Shown here in pieces: positions 35,797-44,278 of a stretch of 64,000 nucleotides of DNA; the first letter of the stretch is position 1; each line of letters begins with the position of its first letter. Below the pieces are notes generated by a model, which worked only from the letters and a program-made list of their open reading frames with translations, had not been told where the DNA came from and did no database searches. Origin of the DNA: a bacterium. GTDB lineage: Bacteria; Bacteroidota; Bacteroidia; Cytophagales; Cyclobacteriaceae. The position numbers were made by a program, and so were the translations under genes. Where the stretch lies: positions 62,001 to 126,000 of the forward strand of contig JANSWY010000004.1 of assembly GCA_024743255.1 (NCBI GenBank). The letters run 5' to 3'.

Positions 35797-37203
35797 ATGA
35801 AGAGCTTGCAACAAAAAATGTTTGGGGAATTTGCTTCTGGCAACTTGAATGACAAGGTAAACCAGGCAAATAAGGAATACCTAAAAATAATTCATCAACG
35901 AGAGGTTTATCCAACAGATGAGGCAGTTCAGAAACTGGAAGTATTTGATGAGGAACTTCAGAACAGTAGCATCTCAGGAGAGGAGGTACTAAATAGACTT
36001 ATTGAGTTTGGAGCTCCGGCAACAGTCGCACAATTGGGAGGTAGATATTTCGGATTTGTGAATGGTAATGCTGTCCCTGCTGGCTTAGCAGCTAAAAGTC
36101 TGGCAACCTACTGGGATCAGAACTCGGCTATGCATGTGTTGTCGCCAATTACTTCAAAACTTGAAACAGTAGCAGAAAGGTGGCTGAAGGACCTATTTGG
36201 TTTACCTGACTCCACAGCTGCAGGGTTTGTAAGCGGCACCTCAGCGGCGAATCTATGTGGACTAGCTGCGGGCAGGTTTAGAATACTCCAAAGAGCTGGC
36301 TGGGACGTAAATGAAAATGGACTAAACGGATCTCCGAAAATCAGAATTGTCGCGGGCAAAGATGCTCATTCCACAGTTTTGAAAGCCATTGGTATTTTGG
36401 GGTTAGGAAAAGCCAATATTGAGTGGGTTGAGGTGGATGATCAAGGAAGAATGATTCCAGATGCTTTACCGACATTAGATGAAATGACACTTCTGATTTT
36501 ACAGGCAGGAAATGTCAATAGCGGTTCATTTGATCCATTTAATAAAATATGTCAAAAAGCCAATAAAGCAAACGCTTGGGTGCATATAGATGGTGCATTT
36601 GGTCTTTGGGCACAAGCATCTAATGAGTTGCAATATTTGACAAAAGGGATTGGACTGGCAGATTCCTGGGCTGTTGATGGCCATAAGACTCTCAATACGC
36701 CATATGATAGCGGAATCGTCTTATGCAAAGATAAGGATGCATTAGTATCAGCACTTCATATGACTGGGAGTTACATCGTCGTAAGCAAGGAGAGAGATGG
36801 TATGTTTTATACTCCGGAAATGTCCAGAAGAGCCAGAGGTATTGAATTGTGGGCTACTATGAAGTTCCTGGGCAAGAATGGGATTGATGAAATGGTTACT
36901 GGATTGCACCACCGTGCGAAACAATTTGCGACTGAAATCAGCGAGATTAACGGATTTCATGTGCCAAATGACGTTGTGTTTAATCAGGTTCTTATTCAAT
37001 GTGACAGTGATGAACTTACAGCAAAAACAATGGAGTTAATACAGCACTATCGTGACTGCTGGGTAGGTGGAGCTATGTGGAAAGGGAAGAAAGTAATCCG
37101 CGTTAGTGTTTGCTCTTGGGCAACAACAGAGGAGGATATTTCGATATCGGTTAAGTCGTTTGAAAAGGCCTTGAGGGAAGTTCAATCCTTAGAAAGCGTT
37201 TAA
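35797..37203 (+). CDS. PLP-dependent group II decarboxylase-like protein
   Basis: The protein has 468 residues. The PLP-binding Lys is in AVDGHKTLNTPYDSGIVLC (K297), and the coenzyme-contacting Asp in VHIDGAFGLWA (D265). N-terminal glycine-rich segments (GRYFGFVNGNAVPAGLAAK, GFVSGTSAANLCGLAAGRF) match the group II (glutamate/aromatic amino-acid) decarboxylase fold. The substrate is not evident. It is 11 bases after the ArsR-type regulator and appears to be its main target. Its last 15 bases overlap the stop of the converging gene. Confidence 0.88.
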   Translation: MKSLQQKMFGEFASGNLNDKVNQANKEYLKIIHQREVYPTDEAVQKLEVFDEELQNSSISGEEVLNRLIEFGAPATVAQLGGRYFGFVNGNAVPAGLAAKSLATYWDQNSAMHVLSPITSKLETVAERWLKDLFGLPDSTAAGFVSGTSAANLCGLAAGRFRILQRAGWDVNENGLNGSPKIRIVAGKDAHSTVLKAIGILGLGKANIEWVEVDDQGRMIPDALPTLDEMTLLILQAGNVNSGSFDPFNKICQKANKANAWVHIDGAFGLWAQASNELQYLTKGIGLADSWAVDGHKTLNTPYDSGIVLCKDKDALVSALHMTGSYIVVSKERDGMFYTPEMSRRARGIELWATMKFLGKNGIDEMVTGLHHRAKQFATEISEINGFHVPNDVVFNQVLIQCDSDELTAKTMELIQHYRDCWVGGAMWKGKKVIRVSVCSWATTEEDISISVKSFEKALREVQSLESV

Positions 37204-37728
37204 AAACTGCTTTTGCAATAATCTGGAATTAAGCTGTACATTGTCATATGCTGCTGATTCCAGGTTTCGTAGATTAATGACCTCCTGACCTTCCATCATC
37301 TTGATGAGTATTTGGTCTTTAAAATAATACCGGTACTCTTCTTTTGCATTTTCGTCTTCACTGATATGATAATGAAAAATCAAATCTCCCTCTAAATACA
37401 AATATTCCTGGTGGATAGAATAGCTTGATCCAGACTCATCTATAACTACTTTTATTAATACATTTTCACCATCGGTACCACATTCATCACATTGTTTGGG
37501 ATCATCATTATACCAGAATTGTATAGTCTTTTCATAATTCCCTACTGCTCTCCATGGTTGATCGTTAGCATTCACTTTCAACTCATTTAAATACAAGCAA
37601 TCCATCTCACAATTCCCACTTTTTTTCCCAATCTCTGTATAGTGGGTTCTGATTGCATCAATATCAGAATTCTGTGAGAATACATTTAAGTACAGCAGCA
37701 ATGGAATAACTAAACTGAAATATTTCAT
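37189..37728 (-). CDS. Hypothetical exported protein
   Basis: The protein has 179 residues. A signal peptide MKYFSLVIPLLLYLNVFS is followed by NSDIDAIRTHYTEIGK, a Cys pair CEMDCLYLNEL, then the Cys pair in DDPKQCDECGTDGENVL. The rest is beta-rich (YSIHQEYLYLEGDLIFHYHISEDENAKEEYRYYF). The four Cys could form disulphides or bind metal. The family is not recognised; similar periplasmic proteins of about 180 residues are found in Bacteroidota. It overlaps the VOC gene by four bases (ATGA), so the two share one transcript. Confidence 0.62.
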   Translation of the reverse strand: MKYFSLVIPLLLYLNVFSQNSDIDAIRTHYTEIGKKSGNCEMDCLYLNELKVNANDQPWRAVGNYEKTIQFWYNDDPKQCDECGTDGENVLIKVVIDESGSSYSIHQEYLYLEGDLIFHYHISEDENAKEEYRYYFKDQILIKMMEGQEVINLRNLESAAYDNVQLNSRLLQKQFLNAF

Positions 37729-38186
37729 TGTTCAAATATTTGAATTCTATTGTTGTCAGGGTCAAACAAAATGATCATCCTTTTACCTGAAGTTGGGTCG
37801 GTAACGATATCACCATTAAATCTTACACTATTACGTCTAAACCTCTCAATACAATCATCAAAATTAGGTACAGAAAACCCAACTTTAAACAAACCAATAA
37901 ATCTGCTGCCAGTACTCAATTCATTTGGGTCAACTGCGGATTCCAGTTCAATGATTTCCAGTTTGTTTTCTCCATTTTTGAGATTGGCTTGTTTGAGCCC
38001 TCGTTCATCCAGACTCACCTGGTTGACAATTTCAAACTCCAGATTCTTTTGGTACCAACTAAGACTACTATCAAAATCAGTGACCATGATTGCAAAGAAA
38101 CTGGTATTGATAGTTTGATTTGAAACTTGTGCTTTTATACTTCCAGCTAAGGCCAGGAAAGTGATAAGAAATATGTATCGGTTCAT
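37725..38186 (-). CDS. Exported VOC (glyoxalase-fold) protein
   Basis: The protein has 153 residues. A signal peptide (MNRYIFLITFLALAGSIKA) precedes a single VOC module: FFAIMVTDFDSSLSWYQKNLEF, IELESAVDPNELSTGSRF, VPNFDDCIERF, and the end DPTSGKRMIILFDPDNNRIQIFE. VOC modules dimerise to bind metal and small molecules; the present His/Glu metal ligands are not obvious. An exported VOC protein is unusual and suggests a periplasmic binding role. It precedes the hypothetical exported gene in one unit. Confidence 0.8.
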   Translation of the reverse strand: MNRYIFLITFLALAGSIKAQVSNQTINTSFFAIMVTDFDSSLSWYQKNLEFEIVNQVSLDERGLKQANLKNGENKLEIIELESAVDPNELSTGSRFIGLFKVGFSVPNFDDCIERFRRNSVRFNGDIVTDPTSGKRMIILFDPDNNRIQIFEQ

Positions 38187-38229
38187 TCAAGTATTATTAG
38201 TTACTCAATTTACCGAAATTTATTGCCAT

Positions 38230-39054
38230 TTAGTTTGAGGCAATCCTCTGATGTTTTGTCATTGCACCCATTACAAGACTCATGATTTTTATTTTGGCCC
38301 ACCTAGGTACAGTCATCAATGACCCGACCAGGAATTTAGTTAACAGCCCAGGCAACACAGTTGTTTTTCGACCTAAGGCCCGCAGAATAGGAACAGCAAC
38401 CTGATCAGGCGTCATGACCAAGCCGCCCATTTCCATATTAGATCTCTTGGCAAATCCAGTTTTTACAGGACCTGGAGCAGCAGCCAAAATATCAATGTTG
38501 TGAATCTTCAATTCTTGTCGCAATGCTTCTGCCAAAGATTGTACATAAGCCTTGGAAGCAGCATAATGAGCAGCATATGGTACACCCTGGAAGCCAACCA
38601 TTGAACTCAGAAGAATAATACCTCCTTTTCCACGCTTTTTGAATACTTCACTGAAGTGTTTTGTTGAAATTAAAACGGCTTCACAATTTAATCTAAGCAT
38701 ATTGATCTCATCATTTAGGGTACTACTCATAAACAATCCTGAATTACCGAATCCAGCTGAGGCAACATATAATCCAATATCGATTGTAGAAGTTGCGTTG
38801 ATGAGATGATCTATACCTTCTCTGGTAGATAAATCAGCGATGATTATTTCCGTTTCCGCATCAAATCTTGTAGAGATTTCCTGGGAGATATCTTCCAAAG
38901 GTTCTTGACTTCTGGCATTTAATACCACGTTTAAGCCAGCTTCTGCTAGTTTCATCGCAATTTCTCTTCCAATCCCGGATGAAGCACCAGTTACTAATGC
39001 CCAAGGACCATAATTGTCCTTCAGTCTATTCTTTAGATTATTTGAATAATTCAT
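38230..39054 (-). CDS. SDR family oxidoreductase
   Basis: The ATG at 39054 (MNYSNNLKNRLKDNYGPWALVTGASSGIG) gives 274 residues; an upstream ATG at 39126 adds 24 poorly coded residues. The cofactor loop is VTGASSGIGREI, the active site has ILLSSMVGFQGV and YAAHYAASKAYVQSL. A C-terminal helix region (LLTKFLVGSLMTVPRWAKIKIMSLVMGAM) is hydrophobic, as in many NAD(P)-SDRs of the DltE/YdfG-like group that are membrane associated. The substrate is unknown. It is divergent from the broken LytTR gene. Confidence 0.87.
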   Translation of the reverse strand: MNYSNNLKNRLKDNYGPWALVTGASSGIGREIAMKLAEAGLNVVLNARSQEPLEDISQEISTRFDAETEIIIADLSTREGIDHLINATSTIDIGLYVASAGFGNSGLFMSSTLNDEINMLRLNCEAVLISTKHFSEVFKKRGKGGIILLSSMVGFQGVPYAAHYAASKAYVQSLAEALRQELKIHNIDILAAAPGPVKTGFAKRSNMEMGGLVMTPDQVAVPILRALGRKTTVLPGLLTKFLVGSLMTVPRWAKIKIMSLVMGAMTKHQRIASN

Positions 39055-39198
39055 TCTTGATTTGTTTGATTTTGTATTGCAATCATATTGGTAATTAGTA
39101 GCTAATAATAGCTTCTGGTGCCACATGACATCAAATTGGTGAGTATGGGAAGAAAATAATCTAACCGAATAGAAAGAATAAGGTTTAGAAATATTATA

Positions 39199-40058
39199 AT
39201 GCCACCAATGAATATATTAAGCTGGTTAAGCAAGCCCTATCCATTAATAAACAGATCACGAGACAGGTTTCTAATTATTATCCTATTCGGGTTATTCACC
39301 TTCTTGTTTCTACGTCTATATAGACCATTTGGAGCTGAAAAAATTGATGAATACACCACCGTTTTTCTCTCTGGGTTTGGATTGATGGTTTCAGTAGGGT
39401 TGGGCATCAATTACTTTTTAATTCCAAAATTGTTACCACAACTTTTTGATCAGGATAAATGGCAGGTCTTTAAGGAGATAATTTATATTTCCTGGAGTTT
39501 CTTACTCATATCGTTTTTTAATTTTGTTTACAACTCAACAGTAGGAGAAGAGCTGGCTCCACAACATACTTTTATAGAGTTTTTTGAATCACATTTTCTG
39601 TTGGGATTTTCCCAACAATCATCATGGTTTTTATGGTGGAGTTGTACCTAAGCAAAAGAAACAAGGAACAGGCACTTGCCATTACGGAAAGCCTTGATGC
39701 TACAAGTTCTTTAGAGAAAAATGTTATTCAGATTGAAAGTGAAAGCAAAAAAGAAGAGACTCTGATATTAGACTTAGATCAATTCTTATTCGCAATGGCA
39801 GATAATAATTACACCACCATTTATTTCATGAAAGATGCTGTGCTCAGGAAGCACCTATTAAGAGTGAAAATCAAGAACCTGCAGGATCAATTGTCGAAGT
39901 ATCCTTCAATTCTGAGGACCCATAAATCGTTTCTGGTGAATAAACAAAAGATTGTAAGTCTGGAAGGCAATGCCAGATCACTAAACATTATTCTTGATGG
40001 ATATAACGGGAAATTGCCAGTAAGCCGATCTATTTCCAGAGAGTTATTGGTCAGTTAG
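39199..40058 (+). pseudogene. LytTR-domain membrane regulator, frameshifted
   Basis: Two overlapping frames make one gene. Frame 1 (39199-39651) encodes four TM helices, then runs into a false tail SQQSSWFLWWSCT. Frame 2 covers 39624-40058 and encodes the LytTR DNA-binding domain (LDLDQFLFAMADNNYTTIYF, RTHKSFLVNKQKIVSLEGNA, KLPVSRSISREL). Inserting one T in the run TTTT at 39607-39610 restores GFFPTIIMVFMVELYLSKRNKEQAL, the normal linker of this family, and a 286-residue protein. So one base is missing. It is either a real inactivating mutation or an assembly error. Membrane-LytTR proteins of this layout are frequent in Bacteroidota. Confidence 0.85.
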
Positions 40059-40082
40059 AGGAATGCTATTAGATTTATCAAC

Positions 40083-40346
40083 ATGATCAAAATGAATGAG
40101 TCCTGGAATGATTATCAGAAGTCATTATTCTGGGATAACATGGGGGATTGGAATAAAGCACATGATCTTATACAAGATTTAGAAACATCAGAAGCTGCCT
40201 GGATACATGCCTACTTGCACCGAAAAGAAGGAGATGACTGGAATGCCAGATACTGGTATCAACAAGCCAGCAAACCATTTTTCGAAGGAAGTTTGGAGCA
40301 GGAGTGGGTTTCGCTTTGGGATTACTTTAATTCGGAGATGAGATAA
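40083..40346 (+). CDS. Small conserved hypothetical protein
   Basis: The protein has 87 residues (or 84 from ATG 40092, which begins MNESWNDYQKSLFWDNMGDW). It is soluble, rich in Trp and Tyr, with SEAAWIHAYLHRKEGDDWNARYWYQQASKP near the middle. That pattern is widespread in small uncharacterised bacterial proteins of about 85-90 residues. It is 24 bases after the LytTR gene on the same strand and may be co-transcribed. No function is known. Confidence 0.65.
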   Translation: MIKMNESWNDYQKSLFWDNMGDWNKAHDLIQDLETSEAAWIHAYLHRKEGDDWNARYWYQQASKPFFEGSLEQEWVSLWDYFNSEMR

Positions 40347-40545
40347 ACATGTTTTTCGTGGATGCAACGGAATTCGGGATTCTGGATATTTTCATGTCAC
40401 TACAGAAATTTTCAGAAAATCCTAAATTCTAATATCTAAATCCTAAATACACATTCTTTAAATAACTCGCTTGTCTGCCGAGTCCTTCGCCAGAGGCTAT
40501 GGCCGCCGGTGAAAGGAGCACACCTCTTAACCCGCAACTCGTTTA
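40347..40545. repeat. Composite intergenic repeat-like region with GC-rich core
   Basis: This 199-bp stretch holds no gene. It contains two AATCCTAAAT decamers (40418-40427, 40439-40448) in an AT-rich leader. Then comes a strikingly GC-rich block (about 40467-40540) with GAGGCTATGGCCGCCGG and the octamer CCCGCAAC (40531-40538), whose reverse complement occurs at 20205-20212. Beside it the heptamer array starts. The build looks like a dispersed repeat cassette inserted between two genes. Confidence 0.55.
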
Positions 40546-40594
40546 CTGACAACTGACAACTGACAACTGACAACTGACAACTGACAACTGACAA
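40546..40594. repeat. Seven exact tandem CTGACAA heptamers
   Basis: Seven contiguous copies of CTGACAA occupy 40546-40594, with one base before the stop codon of the cyclophilin gene on the minus strand (TGA at 40596-40598). On that strand the array reads as TTGTCAG repeats. It belongs to the same family as the arrays at 20221-20287. Confidence 0.92.
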
Positions 40595-40595
40595 C

Positions 40596-41309
40596 TCACT
40601 CAAACTCATACCCATACAACTTAGTAATCTTTTTCAGCTTCAACTTCTCTACAGTCACTGTCATCTTTATATCTTTCAAAGGACGGTTATTCCTTTTATT
40701 CACCTCCTGAGCTGCAATAATATCAATGATGTCAATTCCTTCCATGATTTCTCCAAAAACCACATACTCTCCATCAAGGTGAGGAGTACCTCCAATTTCT
40801 TGGTAATCCTTTTTGGCTTGTTCGGAGAACGTCTTGCCCCGCTTTTCCCAGCTGCTAAGTTCTCTTTCACTGATCTTTTTACCCATTGCAATATAGAATT
40901 GACTACCACTGGAATTCTTCTTGGGGTTCACTGAATCTGGTTGACGAGCTGCGGCAATAGCTCCCTTTTTGTGATAAAGCCCATCCACAAATTCAGCTTC
41001 AACAGTATATCCAGGTCCGCCAGTTCCGATTTTGCTGGCATTTCCACCTTTTTTGGAGTTTGGGTCTCCTCCCTGAATCATGAAGTTGTTCATTACCCTG
41101 TGGAAAGTAGTGCCTGTATAAAACCCCTCTTCAGTTAGCTTAAGGAAGTTAGCTTTATGCTTTGGCGTCTCATCAAATAGAATGAAGAACATGTCTCCAT
41201 ACTCTGTGCTTATTTTAAAGACGTAATCATGCTTTTTCTTCTTCTGGGCGTTAAGGCTACCTGAAAGAGTTAATGCAATTAGCAGGGCTGTTAAAATTCT
41301 CATGGACAT
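40596..41309 (-). CDS. Exported cyclophilin-type peptidyl-prolyl isomerase
   Basis: The protein has 237 residues from the ATG at 41309; a second ATG at 41303 fits the signal peptide equally well (MRILTALLIALTLSGSLNA). A Lys run KKKKHDY follows. The cyclophilin domain is clear: GDMFFILFDETPKHKANFLKL, GTTFHRVMNNFMIQGGDP, GTGGPGYTVEAEF, KGAIAAARQPD, GSQFYIAMG, and GEYVVFGEIMEGIDIID. The mid-insert SWEKRGKTFSEQAKKDYQEIG is a lineage-specific loop. It catalyses prolyl cis-trans isomerisation, probably for periplasmic folding. Its gene follows fbaA but a terminator separates them. Confidence 0.93.
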   Translation of the reverse strand: MSMRILTALLIALTLSGSLNAQKKKKHDYVFKISTEYGDMFFILFDETPKHKANFLKLTEEGFYTGTTFHRVMNNFMIQGGDPNSKKGGNASKIGTGGPGYTVEAEFVDGLYHKKGAIAAARQPDSVNPKKNSSGSQFYIAMGKKISERELSSWEKRGKTFSEQAKKDYQEIGGTPHLDGEYVVFGEIMEGIDIIDIIAAQEVNKRNNRPLKDIKMTVTVEKLKLKKITKLYGYEFE

Positions 41310-41344
41310 TAATTTAAGGAGCTGAAATTAATAATTGTGTACAA

Positions 41345-41376
41345 ATAAAAAAACCTGAGATTGCTCCCAGGTTTTA
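41345..41376 (-). terminator. Rho-independent terminator of fbaA
   Basis: Arms AAAACCTG (41350-41357) and CAGGTTTT (41368-41375) form a stem with a ten-base loop. On the minus strand it is followed by a run of seven U residues (41347-41353 in the A run of the plus strand), typical of fbaA's terminator 22 bases after its stop. Confidence 0.82.
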
Positions 41377-41397
41377 TATTTTTATGATCGGTTGAAA

Positions 41398-42462
41398 TTA
41401 CTTATTTCTTCCGATACAATTTAGATCATCAAATGCTTCCTTAAGTCTGGTAACGAAAGCTTTTTCACCTTCTCTTAACCATACTCTTGGATCGTAGTGT
41501 TTCTTGTTTGGAGAATCGTCACCATCAGGGCTACCAATCTGAGTTTGAAGGTATCCTTCTTTTCCTTTGTAGTACTCTCTGATACCACTCCAGAATGCCC
41601 ATTGCATATCAGTGTCAATATTCATTTTGATTGCACCATACTCAATAGCTTCTCTGATTTCTTCAGTAGTAGAACCTGAACCACCGTGGAATACGAAGTT
41701 TACAGGGTTTGGACCAGTTCCATATTTTTCAATGATATAATCCTGAGAGTTCTTCAAGATTTTTGGAGTAAGCTTAACATTACCAGGCTTGTAAACACCG
41801 TGTACGTTACCAAACGCTGCTGCGATAGTGAAGTTTTCACTAATTGCTTTCAGGTTTTCGTAAGAGTAAGCTACCTCTTCAGGTTGAGTGTAAAGTTTAG
41901 AGCTATCGATATCAGTGTTATCAACACCATCTTCCTCACCACCAGTTACACCAAGCTCGATTTCAAGAGTCATGCCCATTTTAGCCATTCTCTCTAAGTA
42001 CTTTTTTGATATATCGATGTTCTCCTCAAGTGGCTCCTCAGAAAGGTCAATCATGTGAGAACTATATAATGGCTTACCAGTTGCTTCGAAGTGTTTTTCA
42101 CTTGCGTCCAACATTCCATCAATCCAAGGTAATAACTTCTTAGCAGCATGATCTGTATGTAAGATTACAGGTACACCGTATAGCTCAGCCATGTGATGTA
42201 CATGATGAGCACCTGCTATAGCTCCAGCAATTGACGCCTTTTGGCCATCATTGCTAAGCCCTTTTCCTGCGTTAAAAGCAGCTCCTCCATTAGAGAACTG
42301 AATGATTACTGGTGAGTTTACCTCACGAGCTGTTTCTAAAACACCATTAATTGTGTTGCTTCCGATTACGTTAACTGCAGGTAATGCAAAGTTTTGTTCG
42401 TTTGCGTAGTTTAATACCTCTGTTACTTCTTCTCCTGTAAGTACTCCTGGTCTAAATTTCAT
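41398..42462 (-). CDS. fbaA: Class II fructose-bisphosphate aldolase
   Basis: FbaA splits fructose 1,6-bisphosphate into two triose phosphates in glycolysis and runs in reverse in gluconeogenesis. The protein has 354 residues. Family signatures are PVILHTDHAAKKLLPW (zinc and substrate His), LEIELGVTGGEEDGVDN (the class IIA Glu region), AAFGNVHGVYKPGNV and FHGGSGSTTEEI. Length and residues are normal for class IIA. A -7 promoter match lies at 42511. Confidence 0.96.
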   Translation of the reverse strand: MKFRPGVLTGEEVTEVLNYANEQNFALPAVNVIGSNTINGVLETAREVNSPVIIQFSNGGAAFNAGKGLSNDGQKASIAGAIAGAHHVHHMAELYGVPVILHTDHAAKKLLPWIDGMLDASEKHFEATGKPLYSSHMIDLSEEPLEENIDISKKYLERMAKMGMTLEIELGVTGGEEDGVDNTDIDSSKLYTQPEEVAYSYENLKAISENFTIAAAFGNVHGVYKPGNVKLTPKILKNSQDYIIEKYGTGPNPVNFVFHGGSGSTTEEIREAIEYGAIKMNIDTDMQWAFWSGIREYYKGKEGYLQTQIGSPDGDDSPNKKHYDPRVWLREGEKAFVTRLKEAFDDLNCIGRNK

Positions 42463-42510
42463 AATGCTAAAAATTGAAGTTGATTAATACCAATTTCTGG
42501 ATTAATGCCG

Positions 42511-42518
42511 CAAATATA
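42511..42518 (-). promoter_or_regulatory. Putative fbaA promoter, Bacteroidota -7 element
   Basis: On the minus strand it reads TATATTTG, an exact TANNTTTG match, 48 bases upstream of the fbaA ATG. It implies a leader of about 40 bases. A -33 TTTG was not identified at the correct spacing, so the call is tentative. Confidence 0.5.
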
Positions 42519-42622
42519 ATCGTATTTTTCATCTAACCTGAATGCAATCCGAATTCTTCTTCTAATGCTTGATTTGATTGATTTTTAAGCATGATTGTTA
42601 GTGGATCAAAAAATGTTTTAAA

Positions 42623-42638
42623 ATGCAAACGTATGCAT
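42623..42638. promoter_or_regulatory. Near-palindrome ATGCAAACGTATGCAT, candidate LacI-type operator
   Basis: This 16-mer is self-complementary at 14 of 16 positions and centred on a CG step, the shape of LacI/GalR-family operators. It lies 89 bases upstream of the sugar transporter ATG and points to maltose or glucan control of the transporter-malQ pair. No LacI gene lies in the window. Confidence 0.5.
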
Positions 42639-42726
42639 AAATTTTATTGGATAAAGGCAACCCAACTTTTGAATTTTTAACATTACATTAGGCTATTGTT
42701 TTGCAATTATTTTAAATAGATAGCGT

Positions 42727-44247
42727 ATGGAAAAGCCAAGATTATCATTTTGGCAAATATGGAACATGAGCTTTGGATTCTTTGGAATTCAGTTTGGTTG
42801 GGCCCTCCAACTGGCTAATGTGAGTAGAATTTTTCAAACCCTTGGAGCCGAGATTGGTGACATTGCAATTCTTTGGATTGCAGCACCGGTAACCGGATTA
42901 TTAGTGCAACCAATTATTGGTCACATGAGTGATCATACCTGGAATAGACTAGGGCGAAGAAGACCATATTTCCTAACTGGTGCAATCCTGGCTTCTGTTG
43001 GGCTAATAATAATGCCTAATTCACCAGCTCTATGGATGGCAGCCGGTATGCTTTGGATTCTCGACGCTTCTATTAATATTTCAATGGAACCGTTCCGTGC
43101 CTTTGTTGGTGATATGTTGCCAGGTGATCAAAGGACAAGTGGTTTTGCAATGCAGAGCTTCTTCATTGGTACAGGTTCCGTAATTGCATCTCTATTGCCA
43201 TTTATTTTATCGAGCTGGTTTGGAATAGAAAACACTGCTGCAGCAGGGGAAATCTCTCTTTCATTAAAGATTTCTTTCATTTCAGGTGGTATCGTCTTTT
43301 TTGTAGCTGTTCTCTGGACAGTCATAAAAACGAAAGAGTATTCGCCTGAAGAAATGGATGCCTTCATCGAAGCTGAGAATAAAAATAAACCTCAGGATGA
43401 GGGAAATCAATACGATGAGACTCCTTTAAGTCATTCAGTTTTCTTCAAGAATGGTCCAATTTGGATTATAGCTGGTGCAATACTCACATTTGTGATTGCA
43501 AAATATGTACATCATGAAGAACCACTTGTTTTATCGATCGGTATGATGGTCTTTGGACTGATCCAGGTATTAACCGGATTGCTGACGAAACAAGGTAAAA
43601 CAAGCTCTGGACTAGTGGAAGTTCTGAATGATATGTTTAAGATGCCTAAAACCATGAAGCAATTAGCACTTGTGCAATTCTTTACCTGGTTTGGACTCTT
43701 CTCTATGTTCCTTTATATGACTCCAGCTGTTACAAGTCATGTGTATGGAACATCTGATACAACTTCGAAATTATATAATACAGGAGCAGATTGGGTAGGT
43801 ATATTGTTTGGGACCTATAATGGCGTAGCAGCACTAATCGCTTTTGCATTAGCGCCTTTAGCCGCAAAAATAGGAAGAAAAAGTGTTCATGCCGGAGCTT
43901 TAATTCTTGGAGGTCTTGGATTGATATCTATATACTTTATTTCAGATCCAAATCTATTACTTGTTTCAATGATAGGAGTAGGAATTGCTTGGGCAAGTAT
44001 CCTTTCAATACCTTATGCAATTCTTACAGGATCTCTGCCAAGCAAGAAATTTGGTATTTACATGGGGATATTTAACTTTTTCATAGTACTCCCAGAAATA
44101 ACAGCATCCAGTATTTATGGATCATTAGTAGAATCAGTATTTGATAATCAGTCAATTTATGTACTGATAACGGGAGGAGCATCACTAATTTTAGCCGCTC
44201 TTCTAATGAAATTTGTTGATGATAAAGACGAGCAAACCGCAGGGTAA
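42727..44247 (+). CDS. SLC45-like MFS sugar transporter
   Basis: The protein has 506 residues with about 12 TM helices. The opening SFWQIWNMSFGFFGIQFGWALQLANVSRIFQTLGA and the loop GLLVQPIIGHMSDHTWNRLGRRRPY with the RRRPY/GRRRPY signature are those of the SLC45/GPH-like sucrose-maltose proton symporters. A long cytoplasmic loop occurs near residues 205-240. Together with the malQ-type gene 31 bases downstream, maltose or maltodextrin import is inferred. The gene pair probably uses the operator-like palindrome at 42623. Confidence 0.86.
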   Translation: MEKPRLSFWQIWNMSFGFFGIQFGWALQLANVSRIFQTLGAEIGDIAILWIAAPVTGLLVQPIIGHMSDHTWNRLGRRRPYFLTGAILASVGLIIMPNSPALWMAAGMLWILDASINISMEPFRAFVGDMLPGDQRTSGFAMQSFFIGTGSVIASLLPFILSSWFGIENTAAAGEISLSLKISFISGGIVFFVAVLWTVIKTKEYSPEEMDAFIEAENKNKPQDEGNQYDETPLSHSVFFKNGPIWIIAGAILTFVIAKYVHHEEPLVLSIGMMVFGLIQVLTGLLTKQGKTSSGLVEVLNDMFKMPKTMKQLALVQFFTWFGLFSMFLYMTPAVTSHVYGTSDTTSKLYNTGADWVGILFGTYNGVAALIAFALAPLAAKIGRKSVHAGALILGGLGLISIYFISDPNLLLVSMIGVGIAWASILSIPYAILTGSLPSKKFGIYMGIFNFFIVLPEITASSIYGSLVESVFDNQSIYVLITGGASLILAALLMKFVDDKDEQTAG

Positions 44248-44278
44248 CGGTTTGCCTAATTGATATTGTTGTAGTAAA

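Noticed and set aside
39624-40058. Independent LytTR gene starting at ATG 39624
   Set aside because: The N-terminal part with TM helices is directly upstream in another frame, and one base restores a family-like join.
40546-40594. CRISPR array
   Set aside because: The unit is seven bases with no spacers; it is a simple tandem repeat.
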